Positions 1 through 13,200 are shown, counted from the stretch's first letter. The stretch: 64,000 nucleotides of DNA from Acanthornis magna (GCA_036785705.1 JAWUZG010000029.1:17646001-17710000), one strand, 5' to 3'. Numbers and translations: made by a program. The notes: a model not told the origin generated them from the letters alone.

Positions 1-2039
1 AAAGGAGTAATCACATCCATCAGATCAACACATGGCTTCAAGGCTGGTATCACTTGAAAAAATTTGGGGTTTTTGACCATAGGATGATCTATACAACACC
101 TGGTCTACTGACACCAGCTGGCGTGCACCTTTCTGAGAAGAATTCATTGATAGAGCTTCAAACTAATTTGGTAGGGGCAAAGGGACAAAATCCGGCTTGC
201 CAGTGATGAGCAATGGGATGATGTGCCAAAACTTGAGGAAGTGAGCTTTAGTGGTCTCCCTCAGTCTGTTCCATGAGGTGTCAACTACAATGAAACACAC
301 CTGAAATGTTACTATACCAATGCATACAGCATGAGTAATAAACAAGATGAGCTCAAAGCTTTGGCACAGTCCCACGTGACATGAATGGCATAAGTGAAAC
401 CTGGTGGGATGAGTAATGTGACTGGAATGTCATGTTGGATGGTTTCAAGCTCTTCAGAAGGGATAGGCAGGGCAGGCAAGGCAGCGTGGATAGTGGTGTA
501 TGTAATGGAGGGACTGGCTTACAATTGTGGATGGAATGGTTGCGAGCTTCTCAGAAAGGATCAAAGGGCAAACAATAAATGCAAATGTCATCATGGGAGT
601 CTACTATAAACTACCTAGCTAGGACAATAACGCTGATGGATTATTTTTTTACAAACTAAAAGACACCTCAAAATCAACTGCCCTTGTCCTTATACAGCCT
701 TCAATCTGCCAGAAACTAACTGAAAGCAACACACAACAGAAACAAATGGGTCAAAAAGATTTTTAAAACAGCTAGATAGTAACTTCACAGTAAAAGTACT
801 CAGGGAGCTGACAAGGAAAGATGCCCTCCTTCATTTGCTGCCTATTAACAGAGAGGGGCTCATGAGTGAAGTGGAGATTGGTGGCCATCTTAGCAACAGC
901 AACCATGAAGTAAAGTTTAAAATCTCTGTTTGATGCCTGGACAGGCTTACCTAAAACAGAGGCTAGACAAAGTTAGGAGAATAATAAGCATATAAACTTA
1001 TTGAAGGCCTCCAAGGTACATCTAGGGCAGACAAAGCCTACTCGAGAGGCTACAACCAAAACTGACAACAAGTCACGAGTTCTTAATATTTTAGAAATTC
1101 TGACCATTAACATATTGAGCGTTAATCCTCTATTACACCTTCAGAAGATGATGTTAATTTATTCAAGTTTGCTGGCCCCAATTCACTGTTGTTTATGTAT
1201 CCTGGGTCTCTGAGGCAGGAAAGTGTCCTTGGATTTCCAACTCAGAGGAATTGTTTTGTCTAAAATATCCTGGGAACTGAAGTTTTAGCACTCTATATGG
1301 AACCTAAAGCCACACACTAAAACTACAGATACATGAAAAGAACACCTGCTAAAATCCTAAGGCATCATGTTGACAGGAGGAAAAGTATGACCAAAACATC
1401 AACCCTGGACATGCACAGAGCAGACTTCAAGTTTTTCAGGGAACTAGTGAGTGAGGTTCCCTGGGAAAATGCTTTTGAAGGTGCTGGCATCTATCAGTGC
1501 TAGTCATCTTTTAAGCACCACCTCCTAAGGTCATAAGAGCAGGCAATTCCAAAATGTTGGAAGTCAAGCAGATGAGGGAGAAGGCTGGCTTTGCTGGGCC
1601 AAGATTAGCTTTTGCAGATAATGAAGACAGGAAGGTGCAAGCAAAGTCAAGTGATGTGGCAGAAGTAAAGAGATGTGGCTCATCACTGTAGGGAAAAAAC
1701 TGGTGTGGCCAAAGCTCAATTGGAGTGACCAGTACTGCTGGGGACAACAAAAAGTGTTTTTTTTAATACTTACTGCAGAAATAACATTGTCCTGCTACGG
1801 AATGAGGATGGTCACCTCACAAAGCAGGGACATAGGCAGAGCAGAGGTGTTTAATACTTTCTCTGCTTGTTTTCAGCACTGAAGATGGACTAAGGCAATT
1901 CCACTGCCCTGAGCTGGAGGACCATGTCTGTGAGAATGATAACTCCCAGTTGACTGAAATGTGTGGTATCTGCTGCTCCAGCTCAGTCACTATAAATCCA
2001 TGGGTTCTGATGGCATTCATTTGAAAATATTCAAAGAAC
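1..2039 (+). mobile_element. CR1 LINE, long degenerate copy (5' and middle part)
   Basis: This stretch reads as a diverged CR1 non-LTR retrotransposon on the plus strand. The first ~170 bases decode to a segment like the C-terminal esterase part of CR1 ORF1 (…FDHRMIYTTPGLLTPAGVHLS). Around 580-900 and 1360-1500 the sequence follows the start of ORF2, and 1870-2039 matches the mid-ORF2 region. Stops and indels occur throughout, so it is not coding. It continues after an inserted LTR at 2374. CR1 is the dominant bird LINE; assignment is by recognition, not alignment, and 1000-1360 is the weakest part. Confidence 0.7.
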
Positions 2040-2373
2040 TGTAGCACTGGGCAACAAAGACACACAATCTTCTTGCTGCTTCAAAACAAGTTTCTTTATT
2101 GCAAAAAACCAAGCCTTTTTATACTCTAAACCCAAGCAAGACAAGCACGGATTGGCTGCCTGCCCCACACAGCTGATCATGCACCTTTCCATCCAATTAC
2201 TGCCTCATGCACAAAGTGACCACATGCCTGTCACACATCCTGCCCTCTGGTCACACGACCTGTAGCTGAACCTTTTCCAGAGTGCTTTCTGGTGAACAAG
2301 AGTGAACAGAAGTGAACAGGATTTAACAAAGGTTAAAAAGCTTATTCTATTAGGCTTTTCTTTATTTCCCACA
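2040..2373 (-). mobile_element. Solo LTR (about 334 bp) inside CR1
   Basis: Read on the minus strand this begins TGTGGGAAATAAAG and ends CCCAGTGCTACA, giving TG…CA ends. It carries a TATA-like TATAAAAAGG followed about 20 bases later by AATAAAG, the expected order of promoter and poly(A) signal in an LTR. It interrupts CR1 sequence on both sides. I could not find a clean target duplication: AGAACT and AGATCT at the edges differ by one base and overlap the terminal T. The CR1 also lacks a few hundred bases across the junction, so a deletion accompanied or followed insertion. Confidence 0.65.
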
Positions 2374-3292
2374 GAGATCTTTGATTGACAAGATTTGAAG
2401 GTATGCTATGTAAGTCTGCAGATAATACTAAATTGGGACAGGCTGTTGACTCCCTCAAAGGCAGAGAGGTGCCACAGAGAGACCTGGACAAATTACCGGG
2501 CTGGACAATCACCATGACTGTTAATGAAATTTAAGAAAGACAAGTGCCAGATTCTGCACCTTGGACCAGGCAACCCTGGATGTATGGATAGAAGGGTATC
2601 AGATGCTGGAGAGAAGCCCAGCAGAAAGGGACCTGGGAGTCCTGGTTGATGGCAAATTGTAGTGCCTTGGCAGCCAGGAGGGCCAACTGTGTCCTGGGGA
2701 ACATCAGGCACAGCACTGCCCCCTGGTCAAGGGAAGGGACTGTCCCGCCCTGCTGTGCACTGGGGAGGCCTCACCTCGAGTCCTGTGTGCCATTTTGGGT
2801 GCCACAATATAAGAAAGATATACAGTTATTAGAGAGTGTCCAAAAGCTGGCTATGATGATGGTAAAGGGTCTAGAGTGGAAGCAATATGAGGAGTGGCTG
2901 AGGTAATTTGTTTTTTTCAGTCTGGAGAAGAGGAAACAGAGGGGAGACCTCATAGCTGTTTACAACTTCCTTACAAGAAGTGGAGGGGCAGGGACTGATG
3001 TCTTCTCTGTGGTGGCCAGTGACAGGACCCAAGGGGCTGGTATGAAACTCAGTCAAGGGGAGGTTTAGTTTATGTATCAAGAAAAGGTTTTTCACCCAGA
3101 GGTGGTCAGGCACTGGAGAAGGCTCCCCAGGGAAGAGGTCACAGCACGAAGACTGCCAGAGTTCAAGAAGCATTTGGACAATGTTCTTAGACACATGATT
3201 CTTGGGACTGTCCAGTGCAGAGCCAGGAGCTGGACTTTGATGATCAGCCAGATCTGATGGGTCCCTTCCAACTCAGGATATTTTGTATTTCT
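2374..3292 (+). mobile_element. CR1 LINE, 3' part of the same copy
   Basis: From about 2404 the sequence follows the CR1 3' end: the late ORF2 segment with CTGCAGATAATACTAAATTG, then the GAGTGGCTGAGG and GTTCAAGAAGCATTTGGACA blocks, then the terminal GGTCCCTTCCAACTCAG before a decayed tail near 3290. Small open frames here on either strand are by-products of the repeat. The same 3' blocks recur at 30153-30608, 35866-36040 and 46643-46975. Confidence 0.85.
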
Positions 3293-5302
3293 ACCTGTGT
3301 CAACCCTAGTAGCTGAAGTTGGAGAGTGGGGGTCAGGCATATTATGGCTTTTACACAAAGCTGATGGGATGGCCTTTAATATATTATGATTTTCTAAATT
3401 AAGAAAAATTCTTTGTCATCTCTGGTGGCAGAATTAGAGTAGCTCTGAACATGGGAAAAAGTTTTATCCTTTTTGAGTAAGTCAGAACTAAAACTCAGGC
3501 TGTCACATAGGTGACAAACCACCAAGGTTTGCTGAGCAAGAGCCAGAGGGCAAAGTGCTTTTGCATCTTAGGCCAAAAACTTTCTTTCTCCTTCCGGAAA
3601 CAACATTTTTTTACTACAAAAGGCCATTAGCCATTTAGCTGAAATCACAAATGTTTTAGTGAACCATAGCACTAACTAATGTAACTGTACAATTGATTAA
3701 TTTTTTGCATAAATATTTCTATATTGCACAGCTTATAAAATGTTGATAGCATGGTTTAAAAATGTTCAGTGAACAAAGCAGGGTTGGGGATTTGCTGAAG
3801 ACTTATGAAAGGGGTTTTTTTTACAGTTTGCTGGTAGACTGACGTATGCTGAAGCTGTCAAATCAAAATACTACAGGTTCCTTCAAGATGTGCATACAAC
3901 ATGTTTTAATACAGAAAGGCCCCTCCAGATGTGCATTAGGTTTAAATGGGTACATGCTCCAGAATCATATTGTTTATCCAGGATAAAGGGTTGAATTCCT
4001 TCCTTCCACCTATCAGATCTATAAGTGTTATGGTAATAAGTCCATATTTATGCATGTTTTTAAGGAAACAAACTTATCCTGGGTCATACTGAAAGAGCCT
4101 ATGCATACTGAGGTCAGTGGAAACTCATGAAGCAAAGAAAATTTTAGAACAGTCCTTTAAGAATCTTTAGTATTATCCTTTCCCACACCTTGAAGAATAG
4201 TTCAAATCCACTTTTCTGTTACTTATAATACTTTAGAGAAGTTCTGGGTCTTAAACATCTAGCGCTTCCATTATTTACATTTGCTTTATCATTCCTTAAC
4301 CTAATTGTTATTAGTTATCCTGTGCTTTCGGTCTGTTTTCAGAAGCTTTCAGTATCCCACTCTCTGCTCATAAACTCTTACTGAAAAAATAGTTATGGTT
4401 CCTTCATTTCCTCTTTTGCAACCCCAGGGAAAACAGGAATCTGTGGTAATGAGCATAGATATTTCAGAAGAACATATAACTCTTTTGTTATCTCAGAGAT
4501 TATGGTGAGAAGGAGCATGAGCTATTGATTAGATTACTAGTTACTAACGCGAAGATAAAAGAAGTTGAGTGAAATGCAGACAAAATTAAAGTTATCAGGG
4601 GTTGTTAATTCCTAGAACTGAATCTGAGACAGTGAAAGTTTAACAACACTGCATATTTCAGAAAAAATTTCTTACTGTCTAGGCTGACCCACATGATTTG
4701 TGAAAATGGTCTCTCTTATCTGAAGGATCTATAAACCAAGTTTATGCAATATTAATCATTTTAGCTTAAAGAAGTACATTCACACCAAAGCTTTATTAGT
4801 TTTTTTGGTGGCTATTACACTGTATTACTTGTCCATGAAAAGCAACTGGAAAGATTTTTATTCCTCCTCATTCTTGTGTGGAGTCACTGGAAGAAAAATT
4901 GATCCCTTCATTACATATTTGAGAGGGCGGAGTACAAAGTTTGCCACATCTCCATGCAAATCCTTCTCAAATTTCAGAAATTTGGCAAGAATAAATGGAG
5001 TCTACTGTTTCATTTTAGATTTTTCACACATTGTGAAGTCAAGATGAGAGCAAAAGGGTCTTATATTTAAATGCAATGTGCACAATATTTTTTTAGTATG
5101 CTTGTTTATGGAGCTCATACATTATAGTGTATTCTGTGAAGTTTTCTATTTTCATTTGATTTGAAGCATAAAGCTTACAGACATGTAAGTAATTCACTTT
5201 TATATTCACATTATTTTGTTTTAAAAAGAAAAAAACCCATCTGTGGTCACAATTATGGCTAAAGGTTGAAAAAGTATCCTTGTTGGGTTCTAGCCCAAGT
5301 TG
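3293..5302. other. No gene or repeat recognised
   Basis: AT-rich unique-looking sequence with no open frame above about 80 codons and no match to a repeat I recognise. I see no RNA gene. Confidence 0.5.
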
Positions 5303-5560
5303 TAGAATCATTGAATCTTAAGGGTTGGAAGGGACATTAAAGATCATCTAGTTCCAACTCCTCATGCCATGGGCAGGCACACCTCTCACTAGACCAGGTT
5401 GCTCAAGGCTTTATCCAACCTGGCCTTGAACAGTGCCAGGGTTAGAAGACCCACAACCTCCCTGGGCAACTTGCTCCTGTATCTCACCACCCTCACAGTA
5501 AAGAATTTCTTTCTGATATCCAGCCTAAATTTCCCCTTGAGTCAAGGCTCTTCAGCTGAC
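5303..5560 (-). mobile_element. CR1 LINE 3' fragment
   Basis: On the plus strand it begins AGAATCATTGAATC, the reverse complement of the CR1 3' terminal repeat, followed by GGGTTGGAAGGGACATTAAA and the complement of the CR1 ORF2 C-terminal region (TCTCACCACCCTCACAGTAAAGAATTTC). It is therefore a 5'-truncated CR1 on the minus strand, about 260 bp long. Confidence 0.9.
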
Positions 5561-6464
5561 AATTGATTTTATTTCTCACAGGCAAAAGATGATAGCAAGG
5601 TAATTAGAACCTGCATGCAAGAGCATACAGTTAATTCCTTCAAATTGGGCTGTTCACCTGTACGACACTTTGGAGGTTGTTTTGAAGGACTTATGAGATA
5701 TGTGACAGCAATTTAAAGATCTAGATCTACAAATTTTGTCTGCTCTTATATGTGTATATCCAATATATTGTTATATGAAGATGTGCAAAAGGAGCACAAA
5801 AGGTGGATTACATAATCTGGGGCTGTTGTGTAGAAAGTAGGTCAAATTTAAGAAGATATCACTAAATGCTCTCACATTTGCTGAGAAAGAGTTATGGTAT
5901 GCTATTACACCTTCAAAAATTTATATATAGACATATGCTAATACTTTCAACTGTGTACAAACACAGCTTTTGGTCTTTCTCTTTAGTCTGTTGACTCCAG
6001 TATTACCTCAACAATTTAATTTTTGAAAGAGACAATTTTTTTTTCAAAACTATGTAGCTGTATAGTATTCACCCACTTCTTTAAGAGATCTGCTGCCAAC
6101 CAACACAACACTTCTGTTAAAAAAACCAATTTCCTTAAAATAATTTTGTAAAATTGTATACTTTGAGTGTGAAATGGAGCAGGAAGCTGTCTGTTTCAGT
6201 TCTGTTGTGTCTTTGAGCTATACAAAAGCTGCAGACATGTTTAATGTCAAGATTACCTATACTGCTGAAATTTATAACTGAGGAGCTTAAAAGCCATAAA
6301 AGTTGCTCAGTCAACTATTGTCAGTGTGGTAAATTATGCCATTCACAATTTCATGCCGTTCTAACTTAGCGTGGAACACAAATTTATAAAAACTTCTTTT
6401 CATAGAAATGGATTAATATATAGGAATTTAAACCACGAAGATCAGAAAGAAGGAGCAGTATCTT
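5561..6464. other. No gene recognised
   Basis: AT-rich sequence with only chance open frames. Nothing recognisable. Confidence 0.5.
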
Positions 6465-6472
6465 ACAGTGTG

Positions 6473-7484
6473 TGAGAAATGACCACTCATGTTTTAAAAT
6501 GGAAAGAATTTATTCAATACACAGTAGGGGACAACATGAAAAATCATCCATCAAAGCAGAGGGGTGCAGTGCTGGGTGTTCCACCACCTACCAAGGGTAC
6601 AGCCAGAAGCACACCCCGGGGCAGGGGAATGCCGTTTTTATAACCCTGACCCCACCGCCACCCCCCCCCAAACCCACCTCCTTGGGGTGTTCTCATTGGC
6701 TCGTTGCTTCCAGGGTCTTCTCATTGGCTCATTTGTCTTCCAATGGTGATTGTCCCATTACCCCTTTATGTTAATCAGGGCTCAGAGGTTGATACCCATT
6801 TTGCCCTCCCTGTTCTCAACATGAATTTTGACAGACACACATATATAACCATAGCAAGAGCTCAACTCACAATTACCAAAAGCACATAACTATCAAAACC
6901 AGATAACTGGCTCAGTGGTAACAATATATGACAATTAACTTACTCCCATTACGAAAGCCAACCCACCATGAGTGTTTATAACAAGTGGAACAATGAATAC
7001 AGATGAGTCCACATTTATAAATTTTTGTACAAGCATTGCCCAGGAATCTGTTTTTTCTCTTTTAAGATTTCCTTCCCCAAAGTTACCAGTTACCAAGCAC
7101 AGGAAGAATAAGCAGTACCCTTCATGGAAAAAAAAGAATTAGAACTGCATACTTCGGTACAGTTAAAAATGTGACTTTTTTTTACTCGCTGGAAAGAAGA
7201 GATGGCAATTTTATTGGTGCTTCTGTTAATTACCAGCCCTAAAAGGGCTTGAGTTATTGGACTATGATACAACAATATTTTTAGATGTTGACAAGTTATT
7301 TTTAGGAATCTTAATTGCTCCTTCTGCTCTGCAAAATTAACCTCAAGGCATTTTTACAGAATGTTCTTATTATTATAGACAATTTTAGAAATTATCTTAT
7401 TATTCGAAATTAATTAGTTTAAAACTCCTATAGCTGAGACAGTTTTCCATTTTATTATGTGCAGAAAAAAAATTTCACCACACA
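6473..7484 (-). mobile_element. Candidate solo LTR
   Basis: The minus strand carries CCAAT-type boxes (CCAATGAGAA twice), then TTATAAAAACGG as a TATA box, and about 130 bases later GAATAAATTC as a poly(A) signal followed by GTGGTCATTTCTCA. This is the layout of U3, R and U5. The edges can be read as TG…CA flanked by GTGTG (6468-6472 and 7485-7489), part of an 8-bp ACAGTGTG direct repeat. The promoter-proximal half is convincing. The extension to 7484 rests on the direct repeat alone. Confidence 0.5.
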
Positions 7485-7489
7485 GTGTG

Positions 7490-7856
7490 TTTTTTAAGGC
7501 TGTAGGAACCAGCAAGTCAGGTACCACAGTGCCTAGCTGCTGGAAGCCTGGCTCCTAGCTGGAGACCAGCGCATGGAGGTTATTCACAGTTAGTCATTAC
7601 TCTTGGGGCTTTTTAGAGGGTAAGGTACTATAACATCCAAACAACTCAGTACTTTACTTTTAAAATAATCATAAAAAAATTTGCTTACTATTTATTTTGT
7701 GGCCTAGTATTTAGGGCACTGTCATTGACAATGCCAAGAATTTGGCTCTAGGCCCTCCATCACAAAAGACAATTTACATCAGATGGCATGGTTGGGAGGT
7801 CTCCAACCCAAAGAAACATCAGATTTGTGAGGCCATATGGAAAGAAAGCAAGAAGA
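7490..7856. other. No feature recognised
   Basis: Contains nothing identifiable; it is the flank between the LTR candidate and the SINE. Confidence 0.4.
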
Positions 7857-7913
7857 AATCACAGAATATTCTGAGTTGAAGGGGAACCGCAAGTCCAACT
7901 CTTTAGCAAATGG
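7857..7913 (-). mobile_element. SINE tail (CR1-derived 3' end) of a tRNA-Ile SINE
   Basis: On the minus strand this reads GGCCA, then AAAGAGTTGGACT, then CAACTCAGAATATTCTGTGAT, the terminal block of CR1. Directly upstream, after removing an inserted LTR, lies a tRNA-Ile-like head at 8764-8832. The pairing of a tRNA-Ile head with a CR1 3' end is the published structure of TguSINE1 from songbirds. Assignment is from memory of that structure, without alignment. Confidence 0.8.
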
Positions 7914-7918
7914 CCCAT

Positions 7919-8763
7919 TGTCTCGGCTCAGAGACAAGTGTGGAAGAGAACACTCGGGAATGAATGTTTCCTCTAATAAAAAAGGGTTTCAGCAATCCCT
8001 TCCTGCCAATATGAAATGAATTTTTAGTAGATGAAAGTAAAAAAAAAAAAAACCCTGTTTATTTGACAAACCTGCTGCCCACACGGCACGGGAGAAAAAT
8101 GAGTAACTGTTAGATATTGACAACCCCCTCCATGCCAACCCACAGCAGAACAAAAAAAAAATAAAACCAAAATGCCAGGGGAAGGGAAAAAAACCATCTG
8201 CCATGAGGAGCGACGGAACAAAATGGTGGACGGCCTTTGTCTTAGGGGAGGAAGAAGAGTGTAAGCAGCAGCTTGGGGAACAGAAAATGGATGGGAACCT
8301 GGTGAACTCTGATGTGGGTCTCCTCACAGCAGACAAAGCTGGGAATTTAGAGTCCTTTCTTTTGTTGGTTCAGTTTCTCCCAGGGTCTGGGCTGAGATGG
8401 GGTGTCCCCACGGCTTCCCTGCTGGTCCGTACCAACCGGCTCCTGCCGATGGTCTGGTTCTTGGACCAAAGCTAAGCCGAACAGCTCCAGAAGAAACCAC
8501 AGAAGCTGCCAGGGGATTGCCATCGCAGTCCTGGGAAAAACTTCTTGCCTCAACCAAAAAGAATCAAGCTAGCTAAAAGCAACAACAAGGTAACACCTGT
8601 CTATTTCACAAGCGGAGCACACGGGAGTCAGGGCTTGAACCAAACCCACAGTTCCCCTGGCTCCCGCCCCTCCCCCAGACGTGCCTTAAAGCTACAGGAC
8701 CCATTTCTGGGCATAAAACGAATGACCAGGAATAGAGTGTCATCATAAAATCACCCCAAGACA
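7919..8763 (-). mobile_element. Solo LTR (845 bp) inserted in the SINE, TSD CCCAT
   Basis: The element has TG…CA ends (minus strand start TGTCTTGGGGTGATTTTATG) and is flanked by identical CCCAT at 7914-7918 and 8764-8768. It contains CAAATAAACAGG on the minus strand as a probable poly(A) signal near 8060 and a long A run at about 8039-8052 on the plus strand. A 5-bp duplication suits class I or class III ERVs. The insertion splits the tRNA-derived head from the CR1-derived tail of the host SINE. Internal open frames (for example 7989-8336) have no recognisable product. Confidence 0.85.
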
Positions 8764-8832
8764 CCCATAACAGGGATTGAACCCACAACCTTGGTGTTAT
8801 TAGCACAATGTTCTAACTGAACTAATCTCCTA
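8764..8832 (-). pseudogene. tRNA-Ile(AAT)-derived SINE head
   Basis: The minus strand shows TTAGTTCAGTT, an anticodon arm TGCTAATAACACC and the T-arm GGTTGTGGGTTCAATCCC, which follow tRNA-Ile (AAT anticodon). The D-arm lacks bases, the acceptor stem is unpaired (5' TTAGGAGA), and CpG positions of the tRNA are changed to TpG/CpA. It is the promoter end of a SINE and not a functional tRNA gene; a CR1 tail belongs to it at 7857-7913. Confidence 0.85.
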
Positions 8833-10200
8833 ACAGTGAGTGTTAAAATAAGGACTTCTGGATGCTAAGTCCCAGCTTTATGTTTCGTTTATACTTTTGC
8901 TCATCTCCTTTAGGAAAATGGTAATCTTTAGCAACAAGGCTGGGCAAAATCGTGCTATTGCAGATGTGTCAATCAAAAGATAGCACTTCATTTTTTAAAC
9001 CTGTATTCTAAATTTGCCAGTCAAAATATCCTGTCTAGTTTCAGGGACACATGAAGCAGGAATTTGAGAATCTAAGTGGGAATTGCCTGGCAGGGAACTA
9101 AGTTTAAACCTTTCATCACTGTTCAGGCCCTCAGGCTTCCAGGTATGGAGACATGGGATCATAGTGTTAATAAGAACTTGAATTTAATGTGTGAATTGTC
9201 CTGTGGTACCTGATGCTGCAAAATATTGCCATTTCCCTTAAATTAATGTGTACTAAAAATTGTCTTGATTTTGGAAATCAACATCAAATACTGTCTTTTT
9301 TCGAACCCCTACTCATCTTAAAAACAAAGTAGGGTTACAGGAAAGGAGAGGGAAAGGGAAAAGGCATTTCAGCTGTAATAGTTTTCGAGTCAAACTCTAT
9401 GCCCATGAGTACAGCAAGCTCTAGGTAGTATACGCCAACTCTGTTGATAGACTCAGTGTAGTCCCATCCTATTCAGACAGGTCTTGTGCAAAAAGGATTG
9501 ATGTGAACTTATCTGAATTTCACAGTACCATTCATCACAGCACTGTAAAGAAGGATAGGAAAAATCCTGGAAAACGTACTTATTCTCAAAGAATCTGTCA
9601 GATTTTTCTCAGTTTTTCCTATTTCTCTTAATTCCTAGTATTTTCTTGTAGTTTTTTATTTAGTTATGCCCAGTGTTGTATGAATACTGTGTAAAGATTC
9701 CATTTAAATTCTTTGATCCAGATAAATAGATAACAAAGGATCTAAGAAATAACCTTTTCCCACACATATTTAACAATCAGAAATGGCTGACTGGTTTTGG
9801 AAATATTTATCGGTACATACTTTTGCCCTTAATAAATCATGGTGCTATTGCATCACTGAAAATGCTTCAATTTGTTGATTGAAGCCGTTGGAGCAGCTGT
9901 AATAATTTAAGCCTTATGGGTTCTGTGTAAGCAGACTTATTCTTCAACCTTCACTTTCCTCCAGTTAAGAAAATCGTATATGTTTAGAGCATCAAAAATG
10001 GGAGACATGGCAGGAGACATCATATTTTCAGTACTTTTTTTGATCTACTGAACTGTTTTGGTTGATGAATGTTTTCTGTAAAAGGGATATATGCCACTGT
10101 ATCACCTCACACCTCCTTCATTTATAGGTGTGTAAGGCCCCCAACAACTCATGTGAGTTTTTAATGGGGGTTACAGTTGTTCATGTACTCTGAGTTAGAG
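8833..10200. other. No gene recognised
   Basis: AT-rich, no long open frame and no repeat that I can name. Confidence 0.45.
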
Positions 10201-13200
10201 GTACGGGAGAAATACTGACCAGATATTTTGAAGAGGCCAAAACAACAAAAAGACTTTACTGGCAATTTTAGAAAATCAGAGAGACTTTGGCAAAAGTTTG
10301 AGTGCAACATTCAATCAACATAAACACACTTCTCAAAACATCAACTTGGCCCATTCAAGTTAGCAAACTTTAAGCCCACTCAGTTTCAAGTTACTCAAGA
10401 GTTCCAAGAAGAGGGACTTAGAAGGAGAAAGACAGAAAATGTATAGAAAAGCACACATATAACTACTAACTCCTGGGTTTCACTGATGATAGAAAGTCTA
10501 AGAAGAAGTAGGGTCCAGACAACATGATTATTGTGGATAGAGTGGGAGCTTCAGACAAGCCCTGCTTTAGGCTAAGATTTTGGCAGCAGCTTTTGGCCTG
10601 CACCTAAACCACTCTGGGTTGCAATTTCTAAGAATGGCAGATCAGGTCTATTATAAAATGAATTATTTATGGAATAGACAGGAAATAACAGACAAAAGGT
10701 CTTGAACAGAGTTACTTATTACACATTATAAAACAAAAGAACTGCTAGTAGATTACATAAAACTGTGCACGACATTAAGGTACCTGTATTAAAGCTAGTG
10801 AAGAAATAGCATAGATTAGGAGTCAATGTGATTTATCACTGAATTGATGGTAGTATACACAGAGTCCTTTCACTTAACCCCGGAAAGAGTAACCACACAA
10901 CCGGCATCCCAGCTTTGGGGAAAAGCCCCACATACTTCCAGGGAATGTGCAGAAGACTTCTGCTAACGCGGGGTGGTTGTGGGGTGAGATTAGGTCTCTG
11001 CATGTTCCAAAAGTGTCTCAATTGCTCAGACAGACACTTCCGGCTGGTGCATCCAACACCATGCAAGCAGACCTTTTCTCTCACTCATGCTGGTAGATAG
11101 CACAATTACACACACACACACCCCAGAGCTTTTGATTAGCTCATGCGTTACCAGAGACAAAGAACCAGAGAGCTCAGTCGTGTGGAGTTCCGTAGGGGCT
11201 TATTTTTGAAGGGGACCAGCAGTGAAAGAGGAAGAACCACTCTGAGTGACCATGGATATACGAGACCAGGGCCAAAAGGGTTGGGGAGAAGGCGGGGAAA
11301 TACAATGACAACCAATGGGAAGTGTGTGATACAATGAGAACCAATGGGGAAAAGGGAAGGGTGGAGTCAGGGATATAACAACCAAACAACATAGGAAGAT
11401 TAACATATCTAGTGACAGACCATCCAATAAACACTCAGGGGGTGTTTCCTGTCTTCAGAGTTGTCCCAGCAGCGTGGCTGCCCTGGGACTTCTTGGCTTC
11501 TCCAAGATGGTTTCAGCCACTGCAACATTCTGCTTTGTGAAAGTTTTGTGTAGCTTTTATTGTTTGTAAAGTAGATTGTTTGTCAATTAGAAATTCCAGC
11601 TTATCTTTCCACAGTCTTTCTTCCACAGCAAGATGTTTATTGTCAGCTAGAAGTGTCACTTCCATGGTGTCTGAATAACCACAAGAAAATCTGTCTTTAG
11701 TGAGTTAATTCATCAATTAGCAAGATCTTGTGGAAGGGGAGATGCACTGTTACAGTGATTGCCTCATGTTTAGCCTTAAATACGCCTTGGCCTTCCTGGG
11801 CTCTTCTCCAGGTGGTACTTCTGGACATTTGTCCACTGAGGAGCTGGGTTAGGGGCTCCAGAGGTGGACTGTGGGGCATTACCTCCAGTGTGCCAGGGAT
11901 TGGCAGCCACTGCCACGCTGGGATACAGGCTCTAGGGGTGTGGGTATATAGGGAAGTGCACTGCCTTGCCAGGGCAAGGCCCAACCGCACAAACCCTTTC
12001 CCCACACAAACATGACATTTTTTGAGCCAACAGTCTCCTCCAGTCTCTGACAATCATCCCATGGCTTGAGACATTGACTGGGAGCACAGTAATGGGACCT
12101 TTCTTCTCATAGCCTAATCTAGCAAATAGAACAAAAAGGAAAGAAAATGAAAGTATACAGGAACTCACGTAAAGGTCAATTGCAATTCTAAAAATCAAAG
12201 CATAAATTTCCATAAAAGTTAAGATTTCCCTCTATTCAATTCATTGCCCCCCAACCTGTGAGTCTCTAACATTGCAGGCAAGGTGCGGTGCAAACCAGGA
12301 TCCAGGGGAAGAGTTCATGAACTGCTCTTTCAGCTGCAGTGTCCAAAGAATCCAGCAGATTGGTCTGTGATTTCCTTTGTGTTTCTTGAGACAGCAGTCT
12401 TCTTCAGTGAGGTTTAGTATTCTTGAATGCTAGACAACTTAATAAAATTATTTTTGGTACTTGCTAGACTAGTAAGCTGGGCTCCAAAATAGCATGTCAA
12501 GTTCAATTTAAAATTCTCTATTGCTTATTGATAGTGTAATGCATTGCACTCCTTGTAAAAACTCTAAGGATAGGTTGCCTTGCTTTATGGCATCTGTGAT
12601 CTTACATGACCAGGTATCACCAAAACACAAACAAATATACAGGTGCTGGATTACCACCCTTACCCCTTCCACCAATCAGATTTCAGGGGGATCCCAGAAC
12701 CTCTACCCAGGGAAGGACGAAAAGGTCCATGGGAAAATTTCATTCCATAAATATTCTACTACATAATAGTCTGGATTGGCTCAAGGGTGGGAGTCAAAGA
12801 TAAAACAGCACTTGAGTAATTCCAACCTCTTCAGCATATCATTTCAGTCAGGGTCCTGGGATTGGACCAAATACATTTTCAACTTTATCAAACTCTTCAA
12901 TGGTTCTCAACCCCAAAATTTTTCTTCTTCTCTTAACCACTTATGCCTTCTTCATGTACAGCCAGAACTTTACAGCTGCCACTTCAGCTCATCTGTCAGC
13001 CCCTTTTCTCCCTCCTTACAGGAGCTACCAACTGTTCAACATCCCCTTCTTCTGCACAATTTTACTTTACATATCACTTACAGTTACTACATGTGTTTCC
13101 GTTCATATCGTAATTTTATACTTTGTTTTGAGGAGATAGCAAGAGGTATAAAAATTTGATTCCATAATCATATGAAATCCTTTGTGAGCTCCCAAAACTA

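Noticed and set aside
8764..8832. Functional tRNA-Ile gene
   Set aside because: The D-arm and acceptor stem are degenerate and a CR1 tail belongs to it, so it is a SINE head.
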